Source: Salvia splendens (lineage: Eukaryota > Streptophyta > Magnoliopsida > Lamiales > Lamiaceae). From it: DNA of 64,000 nucleotides. The stretch spans positions 2,460,257 through 2,524,256 of the forward strand of contig NC_056040.1 of the NCBI RefSeq assembly GCF_004379255.2, given 5' to 3'. Below, piece by piece: positions 10,074 through 21,546 of this stretch (its first letter is position 1; every line of letters starts with the position of its first letter). Made by a program: the position numbers and the translations under genes. The notes under the pieces were generated by a model. That model made no database searches and was not told where the DNA came from. It saw nothing but the letters and a program-made list of their open reading frames with translations.

Positions 10074-11126
10074 CTATCTCTCCTTTAGTGGAGAAGGTGT
10101 TCGGCGAGGATGCCTCTGATCGCTATGACCGGGCTTCTTTTTGTCTTCTCTAGATGAGCTGTCTAAAGACCGTTTTCGACGGTCTGCCTCATCGGCACGA
10201 GAAAACTTGTCCGCAATGTCCCACATCTCTTGAGCTGTTTGCGGACCGCACTCCACGAGCTTTCTGTAGAGAGCTCCGGGCAGGATTCCATTTTGGAATG
10301 CCGAAATGACAAGTAGATCATTGAGATTATCTACTTGTAGGCATTCCTTGTGGAATCTCGTCATAAAATCGCTGATCTTTTCGTCGCGACCTTGACGTAT
10401 AGAAAGCAGCTGAGCCGAAGTGCTTCTGGCTTCCGCTTTCTGAAAGAACCTCCTGTGGAAAGCATCCATTAGATCTCGGTAGGATCTAATGCTGCCTTGA
10501 GGGAGGCTATCGAACCACCTTCTTGCGTTCCCGATTAGCAGCTCGGGAAACAGCTTGCACATGTGGACCTCGTTGAGACCCTGGTTCGCCATGTTATATT
10601 GATAGCGTCCCAAGAAATCATGAGGATCCACGAGTCCGTCATAGGTCATCGACGGAGTTCGGTAGTTCTGTGGTAGGGAAGTTCGGGTAATATCGTCCGA
10701 GAACGGAGTCCTCAATGCTCCGTACATGGCGAACCCGACATTTCTTCGGTATGGAGGAGATGGAGTTCTCCTGTGATTCCGGTACCGAGGATTCTTTCTT
10801 CTGGAAGACATGATACTACTGCGGTAGTGACTGTCTCGTATGGAGGGAGAGAGAGAATCCGCCGTTTTCGCCTCCGGCTGCTTTTGGCTTCTCTGCAGGA
10901 AGGTTAAGAATTCCTCCTGCTTTTCCGCCAAAAACAGCTTGACAGCCTCGTTCAAATCGGGCTGCTGGGAAGACTCGGTGTGACGGCTTTTGGAGCGGCT
11001 TGTTCCTCCACCATGAGAACTGGTGGTGGATTTATCCCTAGGCTGTTTTCCCGACCTATGGGATGGATTGGCTTCCTCCTGGTTCTCACGGGCAGGAATA
11101 CGGGTACTCTGCGATCTGGTATGCAT
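10074..11126 (-). CDS. Truncated Gag of element 1
   Basis: The start is taken at the ATG of MHTRSQSTRIPARE (11126), conserved with element 2; a longer frame to 11150 would need a TTG start. About 350 residues: a charged, proline-rich N-terminal part and a retrotransposon Gag domain (LLIGNARRWFDSLPQGS, YRDLMDAFHRRFFQKAEA, KISDFMTRFHKECLQ, FQNGILPGALYRKL). The frame stops at TAG a few codons after a deletion junction (SPLKER), so the zinc knuckle and protease of element 2 are lost. Gag may still be made and packaged with a partner's proteins; this is inference. Confidence 0.85.
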   Translation of the reverse strand: MHTRSQSTRIPARENQEEANPSHRSGKQPRDKSTTSSHGGGTSRSKSRHTESSQQPDLNEAVKLFLAEKQEEFLTFLQRSQKQPEAKTADSLSPSIRDSHYRSSIMSSRRKNPRYRNHRRTPSPPYRRNVGFAMYGALRTPFSDDITRTSLPQNYRTPSMTYDGLVDPHDFLGRYQYNMANQGLNEVHMCKLFPELLIGNARRWFDSLPQGSIRSYRDLMDAFHRRFFQKAEARSTSAQLLSIRQGRDEKISDFMTRFHKECLQVDNLNDLLVISAFQNGILPGALYRKLVECGPQTAQEMWDIADKFSRADEADRRKRSLDSSSREDKKKPGHSDQRHPRRTPSPLKER

Positions 11127-11182
11127 TTTTTGGGTTGAAAAAATGGACAAAAATTCGCTTTATCACAAATTTGGTTCTCTGT

Positions 11183-11200
11183 TTCCCACAGACGGCGCCA
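11183..11200 (-). other. Primer binding site of element 1
   Basis: One base inside the 5' LTR the minus strand reads TGGCGCCGTCTGTGGGAA. The first nine bases fit the 3' end of plant tRNA-Asp; the rest diverges. The same site occurs at 34113-34130. Confidence 0.7.
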
Positions 11201-11201
11201 G

Positions 11202-11816
11202 TGATGATTCCGCGAATTTTTGATGATGATAAATGCTCGTAAAAATAAATTACGACACCGAGAATTTTACGTGGTTCGATTTACTGAGGTAAATCTACGT
11301 CCACGGGGAGAAATGGGGGCAGGTTTGTATTGCTTGATCTGCGAATTACAGCTTACAACACAGACTTGCTATATGATTATTTCTCTAGAGAGATTCTAAC
11401 CCTTTTCTACCAGATCTAAGTTCTATTTATACATTGAACTAAGATCGTGGCTTACATCATCACTCTAGGTCGTGGAGGTCGTGTAGGTCATGGCCTAAGA
11501 TCGTGGCCTGAGTTGACGCCACGTGGTAGTGGGTGTGTTGGAAGTTGTGGAAATCCTGCATGGGTCCACTAACTCCTTGTTCGGTCGAATACTGAGACCG
11601 AACTGCTTTGGTTGCCGATCTGAGAGTAGAGCTTGATGCCGACCTGAGAGCAGAGCTTGATTGGTTGGCTTTTACCGAGCTGTAGGCTGAGGCCGAACTC
11701 TTTGGTAATGCCGAACTCATCCGAACTCTTTGGTCATGCCGAACTCATACTCTTCCTTGGGCTTCGGGCTGATGGGCCGTCATTGCTGTTGGGCTTGTTT
11801 AGTCCGTACCCCATCA
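11202..11816 (-). repeat. 5' LTR of element 1
   Basis: 615 bp, identical by eye to 4617-5231, followed outside by the target duplication ATACT (11817-11821). Confidence 0.93.
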
Positions 11817-11821
11817 ATACT

Positions 11822-12470
11822 ATATGATGTAACTTAGCATTATCAGCAAAAAAAACTCCTATTTCCTCATTTAGAAATGGAAACATAGAATTATCTTTAT
11901 TGCACAAAGATGCGCATAAACTGTTGGAAGCGGCCGAGTCGACTCAGGCTTCCTTTGACGTGTTGGCAGCGGGAAGGCGGTTTTGCTAAGGCGCTGACCT
12001 TTTTTTTATAATATTATTTGTGATTATACGAAAGATTTTGTTAATAATATTATCCACGACATTATGGAGTAGACATAAACCTTGCATTCTTGATAAGGGT
12101 TCAAGATGGTAGCAGGCATGTGAGTCGAAGTAAAAGCGAAACTCTTCAAGCTCTCGCAGAAGAAGGGGAGCGGGTGGCCCGGCTCGGGGTCGCGGTTGGG
12201 ATGATACGGGAGCGGCGGCTGCATAAGAAAGGCGGCTTCGGCGGTGGCTTAGGGAGCAACCATTGTGAGGGTTGGAAATGGTGAGGGTTTGTTGTGCGAG
12301 TGTGAGTGTGAGATTGAAAAAGGAGGCCGGAGAAGAAGGTTCTCGAACATTGAAAGATACTATTTGCACAAAGATGAGCATAAACTGCACGCACACCTGA
12401 GTCGACTCGGCTGAAAATAAAATAAAATAGAAAATGCAGAAGATATCTGAGAAATATGAGGAGAGGTTAG
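11822..12470 (-). other. Right flank of element 1 with a possible decayed first exon
   Basis: The minus strand at 12224-12079 has coding-like, GC-rich sequence (MQPPLPYHPNRDPEPGHPLP, then FFCESLKSFAFTSTHMPATI) preceded by a CTCACA-rich leader, which looks like a 5' exon. A poly-T run and AT-rich DNA follow and no downstream exon is seen. On the plus strand 11829-11988 keeps a frame with HKDAHKLLEAAESTQASFDV. I recognise neither. Short diverged direct repeats (TTGCACAAAGATG.GCATAAACTG at 11903 and 12365) bracket the region. Confidence 0.35.
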
Positions 12471-12529
12471 CATGAGATATTACTTAAGTACTTCGTTGAC
12501 AGATATACTCAATTTTTGTTTGATTGCAT

Positions 12530-12693
12530 TTGGTGAGTTCACGTCACTAACTTATTTCACTCACATTTCATTTAAACTAATATATACAAGTATGATCTTT
12601 ATTCCACTAACTTTTTTCCACCCACTTTTCTTAACATTTCTTAAAATTCGTGCCGCTAAGAAATGAGACTCCTAATAGCGGACGGATGGAGTA
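12530..12693. mobile_element. Truncated Stowaway-like MITE
   Basis: The right end GCGGACGGATGGAGTA and the interior (CACTAACTTATTTCACTCAC, CTTAAAATTCGTGCCG) are those of the Stowaway-like family seen complete at 18855-19105. The left terminal repeat is missing. Confidence 0.5.
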
Positions 12694-14160
12694 TGTGCTT
12701 ATGTAAGAATCAGTTAACTAATTATTGTTGATGAGTCTAAAGAGTGTGTGATGATAAGGAGATAGGAATAACTTGGCATTTTCCTTCATTCCATGTATTT
12801 TTATTCCACTTCTTCCTTTATTCCATTGTAGCAACCAATGTTGGGACTTTTCTGGCTCACACGGTTAATAAATTAGAAATTTTAAATATATTAGTATAAT
12901 ATATTTAATAAATTTAGTTTAATATATTTATCACTTAATACCCTAATCCCTTTCCCTGATAAATCTTCTAGGCAAACAGACTGCAGTTACGACTTACAAT
13001 CAAGCAAATCATGTCCTATTAAATATTATTCTGTTTTTGTATTTTATTTCATTTTCGATGTATGCTTTATGAATTCTATAATCACACTATATAGATGATG
13101 TGTGTATATCAATGAATTGGACAAATAAATAGATGGAACAGACAAATGCTGGAGATAAACCAATTATATCTCTAACGCTTTATCAACAAGTGGCAATATT
13201 TTCCCAAAATCACGAATAAATCGTAATTTAAGAAAAGGGAGAAATAAGTTGTCAATTAAAAAAGTATAGTTATAATTGCTTGTGTTTTCCGTTTTTATAA
13301 TAAAGTTAACAATTGGAAAGTGAAATTATAAGGATTGTTTTTAGTTAAAAAAACTGAACACATTCTTATGTGGTGTATGAAAAAAATGAAAGAGCTCGAC
13401 CAATTGTCTAAGGTCTTCTGACTCACTCGTCATCAACTGAGGAATCCATGTCGTCAATGAGTAGAGGTGTCAATTGGGTTATACCGACCTTACTTAAATC
13501 CCACTAGAGTACTTAACTTAATTAACCATGTCATCCTCGAAAAAAATAAAAATATGTTCCCATAGTAGATTGGATTTATGACTTCCAAATTTGTTTGTAA
13601 TCATCTCTTACTAAGTTAAACAAGTCATTTTTTTCTTTTATAAATAGTTTTTAATCATACTTAACAAATCAAAAGATAATGTAAAACTAATACTAATCTA
13701 AATAACGCAAATCTTAATTTATCTCACAATGTATATCCCTATATATCATTCTATCTAACAAACTAAGACTATGTTTGAGATTAGTTGTCACTAACATATA
13801 TCATATGATCTTTTAATAATGATTAATGAACACGCAGTTTTTCTCTAAAAAAATCACAACCCCTAATCATCCGGGACATGATTAATAATGATATTCACAT
13901 AAAACGAAACAAAAAAAATTGAAATATAACTTGTGTCACCTTAAAAAATGTAACTAAATCATTACTTTTAATTAAAAAAAATAGTTCTGGACCTGACGCG
14001 GTGATTATATTGGCCACATTGTTTGCTTGGAATCCAAGAAATTACCAGAAAGCACCCTCTCCGAAGCCCCACACAATCTGCACGATTATTTATTAAATTC
14101 CCCATTTAATCCCTACGCCACAATTTATTGCCACCTATATCCCCTCTAAACCCACTCCCT
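12694..14160. other. AT-rich intergenic DNA
   Basis: No gene, RNA or intact transposon is visible. It holds A/T runs and the distal promoter of the gene at 14214. Confidence 0.6.
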
Positions 14161-14167
14161 TTTCTTC

Positions 14168-14177
14168 TTATATAAAA
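14168..14177 (+). promoter_or_regulatory. TATA box of the DUF7138-like gene
   Basis: TTATATAAAA lies about 40 bp before the ATG at 14214, so the 5' UTR must be very short (roughly 10-15 nt if transcription starts about 30 bp after the TATA box). Confidence 0.65.
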
Positions 14178-14213
14178 ACCCCCTCCTTTTTCCCGTGAAT
14201 ACGACGCGGATTC

Positions 14214-14873
14214 ATGGTGGACGACGGCGTTTTCCCGGTGGCCTTCTTCGACGGTGAGAGGGAGATGGACATCGGCGACGTCAGAATCACCCCTGCCATG
14301 GACTACAAGTCCTTCCAGCTGATTCTGAGCGAAATGATCGGGATCTCGCCCAATCAGATCTCGATATACCTCGTCAATCGGAGGAGGAACAGGAAATCGC
14401 CGTTTTCCGACGATCGCCGCCGAATTCCGGTCACCGGTAAGGCGAATTTCGCCGCGATTTGCCGGCTGAAGGAGTGCTGTTTCCTCGTCATACTGAAGCG
14501 GTCGCGCAAGTCGAGGAGCCGTAGGGAGAGGATGATCGGCGGAGGAGGAGCCGATTTCGCGGCTCGGATCGCTCAGCCGGAGCCGCATCTGGTTCTGCTG
14601 AGGAGGAGTCAACCGGCACCGTTGTGCGATCGGATTTCTCAGCCGGAAGGAGGAGGAGGCGCGGAATTGCAGTTTCCGAGAGGCGATTTGTTTGATCCGA
14701 CGTGGCTGGCGGGGGACGGAAGCGGAGATCGCGGCAAGGCCTTCTGCGAGGAGTGCTGGAACGCGGAGAGGAACGGAGGTACGACGTCGTTTCACCATTG
14801 CATCAATGATGCAGTGGTGACTCAATTTGCCACGCGGTTAGGGCCGATTAATCGGCCGAATAAATGCTATTAA
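14214..14873 (+). CDS. DUF7138-type plant protein, 219 aa, single exon
   Basis: The protein begins MVDDGVFPVAFFDGEREMDI followed by GDVRITPAMDYKSFQLILSE and IGISPNQISIYLVNRRR. I recall this N-terminal block from a small plant-only family annotated as DUF7138, where a PB1/ubiquitin-like fold seems possible; the name is given from memory. The middle (about 95-170) is basic and glycine-rich. The C-terminus has FCEECWNAERNG...FHHCINDAV, a C-x2-C...H-x0-H-x0-C arrangement that could bind zinc. High G+C against AT-rich flanks, a TATA box just upstream and the full-length frame support a real gene. A long frame on the other strand is a shadow with no family features. The function is unknown. Confidence 0.8.
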   Translation: MVDDGVFPVAFFDGEREMDIGDVRITPAMDYKSFQLILSEMIGISPNQISIYLVNRRRNRKSPFSDDRRRIPVTGKANFAAICRLKECCFLVILKRSRKSRSRRERMIGGGGADFAARIAQPEPHLVLLRRSQPAPLCDRISQPEGGGGAELQFPRGDLFDPTWLAGDGSGDRGKAFCEECWNAERNGGTTSFHHCINDAVVTQFATRLGPINRPNKCY

Positions 14874-17370
14874 AAGCGATGAACTCTATATTTTGCGTGA
14901 ATAGATTAGATTAACTATTTCTGGAAAACGGGCTCTAATGAGCCATGATCTGATGAGTGCGGCCCATGGCAACACCGTGGGCACGAGCTCCGTACGTAGG
15001 CAGGCTTCATCTGCGTGATGATTTTGCGATTGACCATTTATGCCACTGGGACTATTAACGGTTATTTTGTTCTTTTGCTATTTCAGAAGGGTAATATTGT
15101 AAATTAACGGTTGGATTAATATTGAAATCTTAGATATGAATTTCAATGATATTATCTTATAAATTTTTATATATCATGATAATCTTACGGTGGATTTAGA
15201 TTTCGTTTTATATTTCTTGGTTGAACGAATTTTTGTTTTGGAGAGTTTGAAAGTTGAACGACCATAACAAAATCAACCCTTTCTTCTCTATTATTCTACT
15301 TATGTAGACCCACTTTTAGATTTATGCACGGATTTAGTGTGATTTTCTGTTACTGAAATCTTAGTCTAGTTTTTTTATTATTATTATTTACATTTGTCAC
15401 TAAAGAAAACTTACTTTTTCCAAAATTATACACGAATACTCATCTGAATAGGAAAAACAACAAACACAAATCATTATCATGAAAACCGAACATTTGAGAT
15501 CAAGAAATTTTGTTGATTTGGCTCTGGTGGTAATTGATATTGTAACATATTCCAAAGAAAGTTCTATGCAAAGAAATAACATAACCCAAAAGATTATTCA
15601 CATGAATAACTATGGGCTAGTAAATAAAGAATTAGTGGAAGCTATAATTATAATACATGGGCTTTGAATAGTTTCACCTTTACCTATTTGATGGATTACC
15701 ATATCCACCTTTTGGGCTTACAAATTTACATTCAAACTCAGATTTGAGCCAGGCCCATATCCATTAAGGTGGCTTTCGGTTGTCATGACTAATATCATGA
15801 GACTATCCATCTAGGATTAAGTTGTGGGATTATTTTAGTTGGAGGGGGAGACTATAACTAATTATCATGAGACTATCCATCTAGGATTAAGTTGAAGGGT
15901 TCAATCTTATGAACCAAATATGATACATATTTAATCATGAGATTTAGTCCGAGCACCCCTAAATGATTAAATCCATCCAACCGAACTGACTCAAATAATT
16001 CATCCCTTTTCAAAAATAAATTTATTATCACAATACCATTAATTTATAAGTCGCCGACCAAAATTATGAGTATGTTATTTGATTTTTTATTGTATGATTA
16101 AAAAAATTTGAAGAGACATTCGATCGAAATCCAATTCTGAAAACTTGAGATTTCGAGTTGAAATACTTTCAAATTTTTGGTTTAATTCAACTTTGTGTGA
16201 CCAGTTTGGTTTCTCATTTACTACTAATTGTTAGCAGACTATAGTCCAAAATTTCGCCTTGATATCATAAGTAGGCTTATTGAAAGAATTGCTCAAAACA
16301 AGTAAAGATTAATTGGAAGCATAACACTTGCTTTATTGATAAATGCCTAATCATGATTTAATTAAAACATAAAGACATGGCTGGCAAACTTAGTGGATTG
16401 ATTAATTGGAAGCATAACACTTACTTTAATACTTTAATGTGTTTTTTTAGGTCACTCAAACTGTTTGCCTCCTTAATTTGTATGAATCGTTAATTGTAAT
16501 TTATGTCACACTTTGGAGTCATTTGTAAAAATAACCCAAATTTTTAAAAATACTACTCATAATGAAAATCCAAATGATTCTATTATAACTAATTTTTCAG
16601 CTGATTTTTTTTATCACAACCTGAAACTCTGCAGTTTGTAATTGGATATATAATATAATGTAATTTATAATTTACATAATTTGAAATATTTTATAAACAG
16701 CATAACTTTCTTTATATCTTGATATGAATACAATCAAATGATTTATTTATCTATATATGAGTTCGTCTCCTACCCTAGTTAGGGCAGAAAAGCAAGTTCA
16801 TACGCGTTCTAGCTAGCGTTAGGTATCTTGTTACTTTCTAATAAATTTTGATATCCAAAAAGATTTTCTATCTAGTGGATGAGATTTATTTATTTATTCA
16901 TATATATGATGGAGAGTAACATGTCACACACATAACACAAATAAATTCAATAGTACAAAAACTTATATGATTAGCACCGTCACACTGATTAAGATTCATA
17001 AAATGATCATTCTACTCAGTTATAAACTGATATATTCGAGATAATTATAATTTTATCACTTAGAGTTCAGTTGTTTTGAAAATTGAATATAATACTAATT
17101 ATATCTTGGCCCATTATTACTTATAAATGTTGATGATTTTTTAGAGAATTTCAATGAATGTATATATTAGTAGACGATTTATTTAATTAAATTCCAAACA
17201 AATCTCACCATCTGTCTCTTCATATATAGTTATGGATTATGTACTCATGAAACTTTCCTACATTTTTTTATTCATATTATGAATCAAATGCGAGAGCAAA
17301 ATATTTGAATTTGATGTAGAGTTGCATGTTGTGGAAGTGAGCTCTGATTATTAGATTGGTTTGAATCTAA
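14874..17370. other. AT-rich intergenic DNA with a 70-bp duplication
   Basis: No gene is supported. TATCATGAGACTATCCATCT and the following ten bases occur twice, 70 bp apart (15793 and 15863), inside a block (about 15770-15960) that may be a decayed MITE. The rest is A/T-rich DNA. Confidence 0.5.
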
Positions 17371-17752
17371 TAGTATTAGAAATGGCGCCCGTTCCGGCAG
17401 AATTCCGACCGGCGTGCCGGAAGTCCGCGCGGGATGTCCGCCATTGTGCAAGGGAGGCACGGATACGGACATCCACTGCGGACATCGGAGTTCCGCCGCG
17501 TTCCGCGGATATCCGTCGCGACGTCCGTGCAGATGTCCGTCATTGCGTTGACCCCACGGACGTCCCGATTATTGCATTAATTTCTTGTTTTAAATTGCGT
17601 TGTCCTTGGGGATGTCCGTCACTGTGCAGTGGGATGTCCGTATGACGTGGCATCCGCAGTGGGATATCCGTATGACGTGGCATGAGGTGTTTTTGGGATG
17701 TCCGCGGGGATGTCCCGATGTCCGTCGGGACATCCGCACCATGCTAATGCTC
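17371..17752. mobile_element. Harbinger-like MITE, GC-rich, TAA target duplication
   Basis: The left end TAGTATTAGAAATGGCGCCC pairs with the complement of the right end (GAGCATTAGCATGGTGCGGA). TAA flanks both sides (17368-17370, 17753-17755). The interior is full of GATGTCCG/CGGACATC words and a duplicated CGTATGACGTGGCAT. TIR-GAGCAT and a 3-bp TWA target duplication point to PIF/Harbinger. No transposase is present. Confidence 0.65.
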
Positions 17753-17831
17753 TAACTTGTTGCTTTTGGATGCTTATAATCATATTAGGACAAGCTGACG
17801 TAATGCAATCGCACTCATCTATACATGTCTG

Positions 17832-18392
17832 TAGGGCTGACAAATCGTGCGGATTGGGTCGTTATCGGGTCAACCTGATAATGACCCAACCCAATAAGGT
17901 CTAACCTGAACCCGACCTGTTAAGGAAACTGTAAATCCGAACACGAACCCGACCTGCTACCTTCAAATCCGAACACGACCCGCACCCGACACGAACCCGT
18001 TATCGACACGATATAATATGGGTTGACACGACACGATAACAACCCGAACCTGATATTACACGATTAAAACCTAATATTACACGATTAAACCTTAATTTTT
18101 AACCTAATTTACACAATTAAAATTCGTTTTATACTATTTAAACCTAATTTATAAGAAATTAAAATATTAAAGTAATATATATAGTTTTAAATAATAATAA
18201 AAATAATAATATTATTTCTTAATGGGTTACCCGTATCCGACCCGCATCCGACCCGAACCCAACCCGAAATTATCGGGTTCTTAATGGGTCAACCCGATAA
18301 GGACACAGATCCAATAAGACTTGACCCCAACCCAAAAATTTCGTGCGGATTCGTGTCGGATTATCGTGTCGTGTCAAAAATTGCCAGCCCTA
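17832..18392. mobile_element. hAT-like non-autonomous element, 561 bp, 8-bp TSD
   Basis: Ends TAGGGCTGACAA and TTGCCAGCCCTA form a terminal inverted repeat, flanked by a perfect 8-bp duplication CATGTCTG (17824-17831 and 18393-18400). An 8-bp duplication is diagnostic of hAT. The ends are rich in ACCCGAC/GGGTCG words and the middle is AT-rich. No transposase gene is present. Confidence 0.88.
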
Positions 18393-18854
18393 CATGTCTG
18401 AAAATCTCTCTCTATCTCTCTCTCAATTTTTTTTGTTTTTATTTATTAATGCAAATTTGTACTACTAAAACTTCATCCACATTTAGAGCATTTCGTTTCT
18501 CTAAGATATAACGATTTTGGAAAGAGTTTGCATGGATCGTTATATTGGGACTTTGAGGGCCATGTTCTTAATTGACTTGATGGTTAAGGTGGTGTGGGGT
18601 TATTAATGATATGTCTCCACAAGATGGATCATTAATATCACAGAAAAAAATTCGTGTATCCAAATAGTCCATGAGATGACATAAAACATAAAAATTCAGT
18701 TTTTTTGTCAAAATTTCAAAAGGGAGCAAAACATAAGGAAATTACCAAATAAAACTTTATTGAAAATAATTGATAACAAGATATTAATTAATTATACTAT
18801 ATCCCCTTTTAGGAAGTTTAACAATAGTATAAGTATACTATCTCCCTAGTTAAT

Positions 18855-19105
18855 TACTCCCTCCGTCCATAATAATTGTCACTCCTTTCCATTTCGGTCT
18901 GTCCCATAATAATTGTCACACTTAATTTTTACCATAAATGGTAAATAGGTCTCACATTCCACCAACTCATTTCACTCACATTTTATTATAAAACCAATAT
19001 AAAAAAGTAGGTCACACGTTCCACTAACTTTTCTAACTAATTTTTCTTTATCTTTCTTAAAACTCGTGCCCACAATATGACAATTATTGTGGGACGGAGG
19101 GAATA
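18855..19105. mobile_element. Stowaway-like MITE, complete
   Basis: CTCCCTCCGTCCATAATAAT at the left pairs with the complement of TTATTGTGGGACGGAGGGAA at the right, both flanked by TA. About 247 bp. Confidence 0.85.
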
Positions 19106-21476
19106 TATTGTTAATCAACATAGACAACCACCATCAATCTTTTCACCTAACTAGAACAATCCAAATCTATGATCGATTAGTACACGTGTTCCTGTACTAG
19201 TAAAAGTGAATTCCACGTCATCCAATTAATTTTATCAATCACATTGGTTAATTATGCTTAAGAGGGATAATTAATAAGTCATAATAGTGATTCTAGAATA
19301 TGCCTTCATGCACACTGCAATTTGGGTGGTGGAGATTGTCAGGAATGAGACAGAGATACATGAATAAGTACATCTACTTTTCAAAATTTCAGAAAAAAAA
19401 TATGCAAGTTGATCTGTGAGGCTATAGATCATCTTAAAATAAATAAGTTGGTCAGAGAATTGAAGTGGGATCTTAATTTGGGACAAAAATAGTTGTACCA
19501 TCGAAACTATATTAAGTTATAAAATTATATATTAAAAAAAAGTGCAACTAGCTAGTTGTATTGTGGCGTCAATTTTAGACTGTCTGAAAAAAAAAGGGTG
19601 CGATTAGTGGTGCCCAAATGATTTCTTGACCCATTAATTAGTTTCTGTAATTAAAATATAGGTTTGAATTAAATTAATCTTCTTTTTGTCTTCCATCAAA
19701 CCTTTTATATTGACTTAAATCAAGAAACCTTGATTAGGACTAATCTCTTTATTGGATTTCAAGTCTGCTGCGGAGGTTGTACTAATAGCTGCTTTTTTGG
19801 TCGGTTTAGTGCTTTCCATCCCATCATAAACCATCCATTAATTTATGTTTTGTTTCACTTGTTAATAAATGTCGTGTCTTAATTTTGTTCTTAATTAATG
19901 GTATCAAATTATACTGAAATTGTACACAGATTTTATCTATAATCAGTGCACAAAGTGATAATTGACCTTTGATCTTACGAGGAAATAGTATAACGTGTAT
20001 TTGAATTTTTTTCTATATATATTATAAAGTTTGAAGAATTAAGAATGTAGAAGTCACATTCGACAATGAAAAAACTAGAAAAAGGAATTTGATTATCTTC
20101 AATTTAAAAATGACAACTAAATGTATAATCTTATACGTGTGGCAATGTATCCGAGTTCCCCGGTTGCACAACTAAGGCAGCATGAATAACACGTATATTA
20201 ATTAATACTAAATTGAACAAATATAAAGTAGGAAAATTTACAATATTTATGGTTAATTTGAAGAAGTTAAAAGTCAATCATCATTGACATTTAATTTTCA
20301 ACTAGACATGGAGACATTAGGTGATTCTTAGGCAATGTAGTTGGCTGGCGTTGTCTTTTACTAAGCTTTATTTTGTTGGAATATTATCGTGTATTCATGT
20401 TGTTATTTTTTTCTATCTTAGCTTTTGCGATTTGGCTTTTGACCGCTTGTCTCGAATCTTTGCTTGCTGAGTGTTGATTCGAGCATTTTCAACTAATAAA
20501 AAAATAGACTTTTTTTTAATTTTATTTTCGGTATTTTGAATAACTACATGTTCTTCAAAATAAGGAATTACCTATATGTTGTTAAATGACACATGATCTT
20601 AACTAGATTTTCAATTTTCCACATAATTAATATTTTTGGGACTGAAAAATAAAATTGCAAAATTCAGCAAACATACTTACTAATATATGTATGAATATTT
20701 GACACGTTCGACCTATACTATTATATTTATGGCAATGAGACTATCCAATCTATTTCTTATAGCTACCAATATTCTGCTAAGGCCAAAAACTTGAGGTCAA
20801 ATACTAAAGAGTTTTAAAAGGGAAATATTTGCAAGGACTAGACCGCTGAATAGAGACACTTCAATGTTGACTTAAAAGAATATGATCATTATATTGGTAT
20901 CACTTGACTTATCAATTAACAGAATGCATAGATATTTTCCTTATTTGTGAAATTTAAAGTCCTTATAATGGGATCATTCTCTATCGTGCTAATCAATATT
21001 CACTGCTAGAAGTTATACCCAAAACTAATTTTAAAAAGCCAAAGTTCAATTAAATAATTTACATGTGGATACCAAAAAGTGGTTAGATTAATCTAACAAA
21101 CATTTGCTACGTGACCGATGTTTGGAAAGACTTTAAATTTGTGTTAGAATTATATTGTATCTATCGTCACTTTATCTTTTTAAAATAGGGTATAAATTAT
21201 ACACAAGTTAATTATTGCAGAGAACAATTAGATTTTGATAACAATTTTGATTTGATAGCTACATAATTAAGGCCTCATGCTCATTTATATGACTACAATT
21301 TTCCTATTTTCATACATAGAAAAATCTAATAAGCAGTATATGAATTTGCCTCTTCGAATATACATTATTTAATTCATTGGACTTATATATAAAATACATA
21401 TCACAACCGTGACGTATACATCATTGACCAAAGTATTGTATAAAAATACACGGTCTCATGTATAAGTACTGCGACA

Positions 21477-21520
<44 letters not shown>

Positions 21521-21546
21521 CTAAATTAAATACTATTAATAATTAA
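19106..21546. other. AT-rich intergenic DNA with a (TA)n microsatellite
   Basis: No gene is supported. A (TA)n run occupies about 21480-21518, just past the 3' end of the ALMT gene. The stretch 20320-20520, ending in CTAATAAAAAAATAG, has a vague resemblance to the 3' tail of a non-LTR element but nothing firm. Confidence 0.55.

Larger units (their letters stand above)
4617..11816 (-). mobile_element. Non-autonomous Tat-type Ty3/gypsy LTR retrotransposon (element 1), complete insertion
   Basis: The element is 7.2 kb, inserted in minus orientation, bounded by TGATG...CATCA and flanked by the 5-bp duplication ATACT (4612-4616 and 11817-11821). The two 615-bp LTRs read as identical by eye. In minus order it has 5' LTR, PBS, truncated gag (11126-10074), a short remnant of the integrase end (about 9925-9518), minisatellites, an antisense gene on the plus strand (5565-8429), PPT and 3' LTR. 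Protease, reverse transcriptase, RNase H and the integrase core are gone, lost in two internal deletions when compared with element 2 at 33378-44587. Identical LTRs despite missing pol mean recent mobilisation by proteins made elsewhere (inference). Confidence 0.93.

Noticed and set aside
20320..20520. 3' end of a non-LTR retrotransposon
   Set aside because: Only a vague compositional resemblance; no TSD, poly(A) tail or coding remnant could be shown.
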